From contig JBEBWZ010000104.1 of NCBI GenBank assembly GCA_040391865.1, forward strand, positions 1-11,718: 11,718 bases of DNA, in the 5' to 3' direction. The notes below the pieces were generated by a model. That model was not told the DNA's origin. It searched no databases and worked only from the letters and a program-made list of their open reading frames with translations. Origin of the DNA: Solimonas sp040391865. GTDB lineage: Bacteria > Pseudomonadota > Gammaproteobacteria > Nevskiales > Nevskiaceae. Positions 7,462 to 11,718 of this stretch are shown here, one piece after another. A program made the translations under genes and the position numbers. Position 1 is the stretch's first letter, and the number at the start of each line of letters is the position of its first letter.

Positions 7462-8001
7462 ATGAGCCGTTCTTCCCGCCGTTCGCGGCGACTGCAGCGC
7501 CACGCCAGACAGCGCGGCCGCACCACGCACCTGAATATCGTGTCCTTGATCGATATTTTTGCGGTGCTGGTGTTCTTTCTGCTGACCAGTGCGTCGATCA
7601 CCGCATCGCGCCTGAATGTCATCAGTCTGAATCTGCCGTCGCCAGACCAAACCGTGGCGCCACAGGACAATGTGCCGTTGCAGCTGACCGTGACCCTGCG
7701 TGCTTCGGGCATCACGGTCAGCGACCGCAACGGTGCCTTGCGCCACCTCGACAACACCCCTTCGGGCTACAACATCCAGGCGCTGGCCGATGTGCTGGTC
7801 GAAGCGAAGAAAGCCGCCCCCACCGAGCAGAGCCTGACGCTGCTGCTGGAGCCGGACATCGCTTACGACAACATCGTCCAGGTGATGGATGCGGCCCGCG
7901 TGACCTCCGCGGAGGCGCGCGCCAGTGGTTTGCCGCGCGAGTTGTTCCCGCAGATCTCGATCGGCGATGCGCCGGCAAATGCCGGAGGTAAAGCCCCGTG
8001 A
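7462..8001 (+). CDS. ExbD/TolR-family protein 1
   Basis: This 179-residue single-pass inner-membrane protein is somewhat longer than typical ExbD/TolR (about 140). The cytoplasmic tail is very basic: nine arginines in residues 1-20. The single membrane segment is about residues 25-43 and contains LNIVSLIDIFAVLVFFLL. Asp31 is the family's essential proton-carrying residue in the LID motif. The periplasmic domain (50-150) has the ExbD beta/alpha pattern, including the Val/Leu-rich strand LQLTVTLRASGITVSDRNG and the helix-strand ending near residue 150. It is followed by an Ala/Gly/Pro-rich tail. I chose ATG 7462, which has GGAA about ten bases upstream; a GTG at 7429 inside the previous gene is possible but has no ribosome site. 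It should work as a homodimer, or as a heterodimer with the next ExbD. Confidence 0.93.
   Translation: MSRSSRRSRRLQRHARQRGRTTHLNIVSLIDIFAVLVFFLLTSASITASRLNVISLNLPSPDQTVAPQDNVPLQLTVTLRASGITVSDRNGALRHLDNTPSGYNIQALADVLVEAKKAAPTEQSLTLLLEPDIAYDNIVQVMDAARVTSAEARASGLPRELFPQISIGDAPANAGGKAP
7984..7989 (+). promoter_or_regulatory. ribosome binding site that decides the GTG start of ExbD protein 2
   Basis: GGAGGT at 7984-7989 lies eight bases before the GTG at 7998. It is the best Shine-Dalgarno sequence in the block and supports initiation at GTG, overlapping the previous stop as GTGA. Confidence 0.75.
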
Positions 8002-8501
8002 GAGATTCACAACGCAAAGCGCGCAAGCTGAAACGCCTGTCCCGTTTCGCTGATGTCGAAATCAACATCGTGTCGCTGATCGACATCTTCGCGATCCTGG
8101 TGTTCTACCTGCTGGTCAATGCCCTGGCCGTCGAGATCCTGCCGAGCACGCAGGCCCTGAAGCTGCCGGAAAGCGCCATCCAGGAACAGCCGCGACAGAC
8201 CACGGTGATTCTGATCACCAATGACGACATCCTGGTGAACAGCCGCCGCGTGATGAGTACCGCCGATGCCAAGGCGACCGAAGCGGCCTTTCTTGCAGCA
8301 CTGAAGATCGAACTGCAGGGCACGCCGCTGCTGCAGGTCGAGGAGGTTGCGGGCCAGATGTCGCGTGGTGAAGTGAACATCATGGCGGACAAGGCCATCC
8401 CCTACAGTCTGCTGAAGAAAGTGATGGCGACCTGCACCGAGACACGCTTCTCGCGGATCTCGCTGGCCGTGGTCGAGAAAACGCATGGAGGCGCGCCATG
8501 A
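7998..8501 (+). CDS. ExbD/TolR-family protein 2
   Basis: This 167-residue single-pass inner-membrane protein starts at GTG (GTGA overlap with the preceding ExbD gene) after a strong GGAGGT. The cytoplasmic tail is basic (eight Arg/Lys in the first 16 residues). The membrane segment at about 23-42 contains INIVSLIDIFAILVFYLLV with the catalytic Asp29 in LID. The periplasmic ExbD domain follows (45-160), with strands such as TTVILITNDDILVNSRRVMS and the helix AIPYSLLKKVMATC near the C-terminus, which matches the ExbD/TolR layout. The membrane segment is nearly identical to that of the previous gene while the periplasmic parts differ strongly. This points to an old duplication with specialised partners. 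Two distinct ExbD proteins per ExbB is a feature shared with AglQ/AglS of Myxococcus gliding motors. Confidence 0.94.
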   Translation: MRDSQRKARKLKRLSRFADVEINIVSLIDIFAILVFYLLVNALAVEILPSTQALKLPESAIQEQPRQTTVILITNDDILVNSRRVMSTADAKATEAAFLAALKIELQGTPLLQVEEVAGQMSRGEVNIMADKAIPYSLLKKVMATCTETRFSRISLAVVEKTHGGAP

Positions 8502-9484
8502 GCACGTTCTCCGTGGGTCTCGACGGCTGGGATCTGGGCACCAACGCCGACCGCCGTTTCCGGCGCGTCACCATGGTCATGGTGCTGCTGTGGCTGATCG
8601 TCGGCGTGATCATTCCGTTTCTGGAACTGAGCGGATTGACGCGCGGCGGCGGCGATACGCTGGATCAGCGCTTTGTCAGTCTGGTCCCGGATGCAACACC
8701 GGCGCAGCAGGTGGAGGAACCCGCCCCCGCACCGGAAGAGCAGCCGCAGCCTGAAGAAGCCAAGCCCAAGCGTCCCGATCCCAAGCCGAAGGAGAAGCCG
8801 ACTGAAGTGGTTGCACCGCAACCCACCGAAGCCGAGCGGCAGGCCGCTGCACGCCAGGTCGCACAGCGTTCCGGCGTGTTGGCGATGGCCGATCAGCTGG
8901 CCGAACTGCGCGACCGTTCGCTGCAGGGGATGGATGCCGCACGCCCGCTGTCCAGCGACATGGTGTCCGCGAAAGCCGGCACCGGTGCCTCCGGTGGCGC
9001 ACCGGCACCCAACTTCGCGCAATCGGCGGCGGCTTCATCCGGCGGTATCGGCCAGACCGGCACGGCAGATCAGCGTCGTTCGGAATCCGGCGCCGGCCTC
9101 GGCCAGCGGCGAACGACCACCGTCGAAAGCCCGGTTGGATTCGGGCAGGACCGCAGCAAGCCTGGCCAGGATGGCGACAAGCTGATTGCGGGCCGCACGC
9201 TGGAAGAAATCCAGCTGACCTTCGACCGCAACAAGGGCGCGTTCTACGCGATCTTCAATCGCGCGATGCGCGACAACCCCAACCTCGGGGCCGGGAAGAT
9301 CGTCGTCAGCCTGACCATTGCACCCAATGGGGCCGTGGTCGATTGCAAGCTGGTTTCCAGCACCTTCAATGATTCGGACCTGGAACGTAAGGTTGTTCAG
9401 CGCGTGATGCTGCTGAACTTCGGTGCCAAATCGGTACCGACCTACACCTATCCGAACTATCCGATCAACTTCCTGCCGTCCTGA
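8498..9484 (+). CDS. TonB-like energy transducer with AgmX/PglI-type C-terminal domain
   Basis: This 328-residue protein probably carries motor energy across the periplasm. The ATG at 8498 overlaps the previous stop (ATGA), with GGAGG at 8487-8491. Order of parts: a cytoplasmic N-terminus (1-23); one membrane helix (about 24-46); a Pro/Glu/Lys-rich rigid arm (75-110, e.g. APAPEEQPQPEEAKPKRP); and a helical segment (111-148). A low-complexity Gly/Ser/Ala linker follows (155-228), then a C-terminal domain (about 233-328). That domain begins GRTLEEIQLTFDRNKGAFYA and includes GAGKIVVSLTIAPNGAVVDC and LVSSTFNDSDLERKVV. This is the layout of the AgmX/PglI C-terminal domain found in myxobacterial gliding/sporulation proteins, a distant relative of the TonB C-terminus. 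Cys283 is unpaired in the visible chain. A terminator follows 3 bases after the stop, making this the last gene of the block. Confidence 0.9.
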   Translation: MSTFSVGLDGWDLGTNADRRFRRVTMVMVLLWLIVGVIIPFLELSGLTRGGGDTLDQRFVSLVPDATPAQQVEEPAPAPEEQPQPEEAKPKRPDPKPKEKPTEVVAPQPTEAERQAAARQVAQRSGVLAMADQLAELRDRSLQGMDAARPLSSDMVSAKAGTGASGGAPAPNFAQSAAASSGGIGQTGTADQRRSESGAGLGQRRTTTVESPVGFGQDRSKPGQDGDKLIAGRTLEEIQLTFDRNKGAFYAIFNRAMRDNPNLGAGKIVVSLTIAPNGAVVDCKLVSSTFNDSDLERKVVQRVMLLNFGAKSVPTYTYPNYPINFLPS

Positions 9485-9487
9485 TTG

Positions 9488-9522
9488 AAAGGCCGGATAC
9501 TGCATCAGTATCCGGCCTTTTT
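9488..9522 (+). terminator. strong intrinsic terminator ending the eight-gene block
   Basis: A perfect 15-bp stem is formed by 9488-9502 and 9506-9520 around the 3-base loop CAT. It contains GGCCGGATACTG and its complement, and is followed by five Ts (9518-9522). It lies 3 bases after the stop of the TonB-like gene. The A-run on the 5' side could also let it act on the opposite strand. It separates the block from fabI. Confidence 0.95.
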
Positions 9523-9577
9523 CGCTGTCTGCGATCCAGGACACACCACCAACTAGCATTGTCAGGGAGAGACAAGC
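9523..9577 (+). promoter_or_regulatory. fabI leader with ribosome binding site
   Basis: AGGGAGAG at 9564-9571 lies six bases before the ATG at 9578 and fixes the fabI start. I do not see a convincing -35/-10 pair in these 55 bases. TTGAAA at 9485-9490 with TATCCG 18 bases later overlaps the terminator and is only a weak possibility. Confidence 0.6.
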
Positions 9578-10363
9578 ATGGGTTTTCTCGCGGGTAAAAA
9601 AGCACTGATCACCGGTGTCGCCAGTGATCGCTCGATCGCAACCGGCATCGCCGAAGCATTCAAGCGCGAAGGTGCCGAACTGGCCTTCACCTATCAGGGC
9701 GAACGGCTGAAGTCGCGGGTCGAAGAGTTCGCGGCCGAATGTGGCTCGAAGCTGGTCATGCCGCTGGATGTGTCGGAAGACCGGCAGATCGATGAAGTCA
9801 TGAGCGAACTGCAGAACGCCTGGGGCGGCCTCGATATCCTGATCCATTCGATCGGATTCGCACCACGCGACCAGCTGGCCGGCAAATATCTGGACGCCGT
9901 GACCCGCGAAGGCTTCCGCATCTCGCACGACATCTCCGCCTACTCGTTCGCCGCGCTCGGCAAGGCTGCTCGGCCGCTGATGAAAGGTCGTGCCGCATCG
10001 CTGCTGACGCTGACCTATCTCGGCGCCGTCCGCGCGGTGCCGATGTACAACGTGATGGGCCCGGCCAAGGCTTCGCTGGAAGCCAACGTGCGCTTCATGG
10101 CGGCGGATCTGGGTGAAGAAGGTATCCGCGTCAACGGTATTTCCGCGGGTCCGATCAAGACCTTGGCCGCCGCCGGGATCACCGGTTTCCGCAGCATGCT
10201 GGCCTCAGCCGCCGGGGCCTCGCCGCTCAAGCGCAATGTCAGCGTCGAGGAAGTGGCCAATGCGGCGGCTTTCCTGTCGTCCGATCTCGCCTCCGGCATC
10301 ACCGGCGAGATCCTGTACGTCGACGGTGGCTACAACATCATGGGCATGAGCTTCGGCGAGTAA
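9578..10363 (+). CDS. fabI: enoyl-[acyl-carrier-protein] reductase (NADH)
   Basis: FabI catalyses the last step of each fatty-acid elongation cycle, reducing trans-2-enoyl-ACP with NADH in the cytoplasm. The protein is 261 residues, the normal FabI length. It has the FabI-specific short-chain dehydrogenase features: the nucleotide-binding ITGVASDRSIATGIA (11-25), HSIGFAP (90-96), and the catalytic Tyr147, Tyr157 and Lys164 in TYLGAVRAVPMYNVMGPAK. The Y-x6-K spacing separates it from FabG-type reductases (Y-x3-K). SAGPIKTLAAAGI (189-201) is the typical substrate-loop segment. Gly93, Met160 and Phe204, equivalent to the E. coli positions linked to triclosan resistance (Gly93, Met159, Phe203), are all the sensitive-type residue. 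It appears to be a single-gene unit after the terminator at 9488-9522, convergent with the symporter gene 18 bases downstream. Confidence 0.98.
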   Translation: MGFLAGKKALITGVASDRSIATGIAEAFKREGAELAFTYQGERLKSRVEEFAAECGSKLVMPLDVSEDRQIDEVMSELQNAWGGLDILIHSIGFAPRDQLAGKYLDAVTREGFRISHDISAYSFAALGKAARPLMKGRAASLLTLTYLGAVRAVPMYNVMGPAKASLEANVRFMAADLGEEGIRVNGISAGPIKTLAAAGITGFRSMLASAAGASPLKRNVSVEEVANAAAFLSSDLASGITGEILYVDGGYNIMGMSFGE

Positions 10364-10381
10364 GCCGCAAACAGGTCCGAT

Positions 10382-11629
10382 TCAATCCGGGGGGCCGGAC
10401 CGCTGTACCGGCTCCCCGTTCAGCTTGGCGATGATCACCGCAACCACGGTGTCGCAGTAAACATTGACCGCCGTGCGACACATATCCAGCACACGGTCGA
10501 CGGCGAGAATCAGACCCACGCCTTCCAGCGGCAACCCCACCGCCGACAGAATCACCGCGATCGCCACCAGGCTCGCCGATGGAATGCCCGCCACGCCGAT
10601 CGAGGTGACCAGCGCGAGCACCACCACCACGAACTGCGTCACCAGCGACAGTTCCAGCCCGTAGGCCTGCGCGATGAAGATCGCGGCCGCGCACTCGTAG
10701 AGTGCTGTGCCATTCATGTTGACGGTGGCGCCGAGAGGAAGCACGAAGCCCGCCACGCCATCGGAAACGCCCGTCCGTTTCACATGGTCCAGCGTCACCG
10801 GCAGCGTCGCTGCCGAGGAACTGGTCGAGAACGCAGTCAACAGTACCGGCAGCATCGCCTGCAGATGCCGCCACGACGACAGACCGAAGCTGCGCAGCAG
10901 CAATGACAGCCAGAGAAACGTCTGTAGCGCCAGCCCGATCAGCACACAAAGGAAGAACAGCAGCAGCGGCTGCATCGCGCCCCAGCCGGTCTGGGCAATG
11001 GTCTTGGCAACCAGCGCGAAGACCCCGATGGGGGCGAACTTCATCACCCATCCGGTGATTGCAATCATCACCTCGTAAATCCCCGACCAGAACTGGCGCT
11101 GCGTCACCGCCATCGCGCCGGGCAGGCGCGATGCGAAGTAGCCGAACAGCAGACTGAAGAAGATCAGGCCCAGCATCTCCCCATCGGCCGCGGCCTGGAA
11201 CAGGTTCGGAGGCACCATGCGCAGCAGGACCGAGATGATGTCGCCGCCACCGCGACCCTCGATACTGCTCAGCACCGCTGCCGTATGCTCCGACAATCCC
11301 AGGCGCTCGCCCGCCGGAATGCCGTCGATGATCCCGGGCTGCAGCAGGTTCAGAACCGCGAGTCCGGTCACCACCGAGACCAGGGTCGTCCCTATGAAAA
11401 GCAGCGCGGTCTTGCTGCCCATGCGCGTCAACGCGCCGGTGTCATCGATCCCCAGTACCGCGTGAATCATGGCGCTGACAATCAGCGGCACGATCAGCAT
11501 CTTCAAGCCATTCAGGAACAGCGTACCGACGAAGCCGGTCGCTTCAATGAACCAGGGCACATTTCCGATGGACGCGCCGGCAATCGCGGCCGCCACCAAC
11601 GCCAGCACGATCTGCCAGTGGAGTTTCAT
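10382..11629 (-). CDS. dicarboxylate/amino acid:cation symporter (DAACS/glutamate transporter family)
   Basis: This 415-residue inner-membrane protein uses ion gradients to import an anionic substrate. The GltPh-type fold is clear: TM1-6 in about the first 250 residues; HP1 with the serine motif STSSSAATLP (268-277); TM7 with NMNGT (304-308); HP2 with SIGVAGIPSASL (343-354); and TM8 with DRVLDMCRTAVNVYCD (378-393). By family alignment Asp382 and Arg385 match GltPh Asp394 and Arg397, which bind the substrate amino group and side-chain carboxylate. An acidic amino acid is therefore the better guess; DctA-type carriers, as I recall them, lack the Asp. NMNGT replaces the usual NMDGT. The start at 11629 gives the typical MKLHWQ family N-terminus. 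An in-frame ATG at 11665 would add 12 residues, and neither has a good ribosome site. A large hairpin lies just upstream of the start. Confidence 0.94.
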   Translation of the reverse strand: MKLHWQIVLALVAAAIAGASIGNVPWFIEATGFVGTLFLNGLKMLIVPLIVSAMIHAVLGIDDTGALTRMGSKTALLFIGTTLVSVVTGLAVLNLLQPGIIDGIPAGERLGLSEHTAAVLSSIEGRGGGDIISVLLRMVPPNLFQAAADGEMLGLIFFSLLFGYFASRLPGAMAVTQRQFWSGIYEVMIAITGWVMKFAPIGVFALVAKTIAQTGWGAMQPLLLFFLCVLIGLALQTFLWLSLLLRSFGLSSWRHLQAMLPVLLTAFSTSSSAATLPVTLDHVKRTGVSDGVAGFVLPLGATVNMNGTALYECAAAIFIAQAYGLELSLVTQFVVVVLALVTSIGVAGIPSASLVAIAVILSAVGLPLEGVGLILAVDRVLDMCRTAVNVYCDTVVAVIIAKLNGEPVQRSGPPD

Positions 11630-11647
11630 GGGGGCAAGGCAACAAAT

Positions 11648-11682
11648 AAGCCGTTCATGGTCCATTGAACCATGAACGGCTT
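11648..11682 (-). terminator. 14-bp hairpin with T-rich flank, just ahead of the symporter start
   Basis: 11648-11661 and 11669-11682 form a perfect 14-bp stem (core GCCGTTCATGGT) around a 7-base loop. On the minus strand the stem is followed by ATTTGTT, giving a T-rich run after a stable stem. On the plus strand only TTT follows before an A-run. It therefore looks like an intrinsic terminator for minus-strand transcripts coming from the right. The symporter start codon is only 18 bases beyond it, which leaves no room for a separate promoter in between. It may thus act as an attenuator in the symporter leader. Confidence 0.7.
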
Positions 11683-11691
11683 TGAAAATCC

Positions 11692-11713
11692 GCCGTGGTC
11701 CGCGGACGACGGC
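11692..11713. promoter_or_regulatory. 22-bp near-perfect palindrome, possible operator
   Basis: GCCGT (11692-11696) and ACGGC (11709-11713) flank GTCCGCGGAC (11698-11707); only the pair at 11697/11708 is mismatched. There are 10 matching pairs out of 11. It lies upstream of the symporter leader hairpin and close to the window edge. It could be a dimeric regulator site or a dyad inside an unseen neighbouring gene. With no T-run it is not a terminator by itself. Confidence 0.45.
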
Positions 11714-11718
11714 AATCT

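Noticed and set aside
6810..9484. A siderophore/vitamin B12 TonB-ExbB-ExbD system
   Set aside because: Two ExbD genes, an AgmX-type C-terminal domain, five exported accessory proteins and no TonB-dependent receptor or iron-regulator-like site argue against it, though it cannot be fully excluded.
9578..10363. FabG-type ketoacyl-ACP reductase
   Set aside because: The active site has the FabI Y-x6-K spacing with the second Tyr at 147 and a FabI-type cofactor motif rather than the FabG Y-x3-K.
1..11718. Mobile elements, CRISPR arrays, tRNA or rRNA genes
   Set aside because: No transposase- or integrase-like protein, regularly spaced repeats or recognisable RNA-gene sequences were seen on either strand.

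Overview
The window looks like chromosomal DNA of a GC-rich gammaproteobacterium. The grounds are the divergent HU gene, the gammaproteobacterial-type FabI, an extended -10 promoter, and tightly packed genes with ATGA/GTGA overlaps. A Xanthomonadales (Lysobacterales)-like host is my best guess, but the genus cannot be read from the sequence. I see no insertion sequence, CRISPR array, tRNA or rRNA, and no break in base composition that would suggest a recent insert.

Layout. Positions 1-131 (minus strand) hold the first 43 codons of an HU-family nucleoid protein, driven by a very good sigma70-type promoter at 270-298. A 414-base divergent intergenic region follows. From 546 to 9484 (plus strand) runs one compact eight-gene block that ends at a strong intrinsic terminator (9488-9522). 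Its genes are: a secreted protein of unknown function; a periplasmic TPR-like protein; a 943-residue TPR lipoprotein; a 224-residue TPR lipoprotein; a small secreted protein of unknown function; a MotA/TolQ/ExbB proton-channel protein; two tandem ExbD-type proteins; and a TonB-like protein with an AgmX/PglI-type C-terminal domain. Next is fabI (9578-10363). Convergent to it is a dicarboxylate/amino-acid:cation symporter (10382-11629, minus), with a large hairpin in its leader and a near-perfect palindrome at the window edge.

How the block should work (inference). ExbB plus two ExbD proteins would form an inner-membrane motor driven by proton flow. The TonB-like protein spans the inner membrane and reaches through the periplasm with a proline-rich arm and a C-terminal domain. 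Two outer-membrane lipoproteins and three soluble exported proteins supply TPR scaffolds and unknown partners on the far side. The combination of one TolQ/ExbB, two ExbD, an AgmX-type TonB-like arm and TPR proteins resembles the core of the Myxococcus xanthus Agl-Glt gliding/sporulation machinery more than it resembles a siderophore TonB system. There is no TonB-dependent receptor or recognisable outer-membrane barrel in the locus. What the machine moves or energises in this organism is unknown, and this block is the most interesting content of the window.
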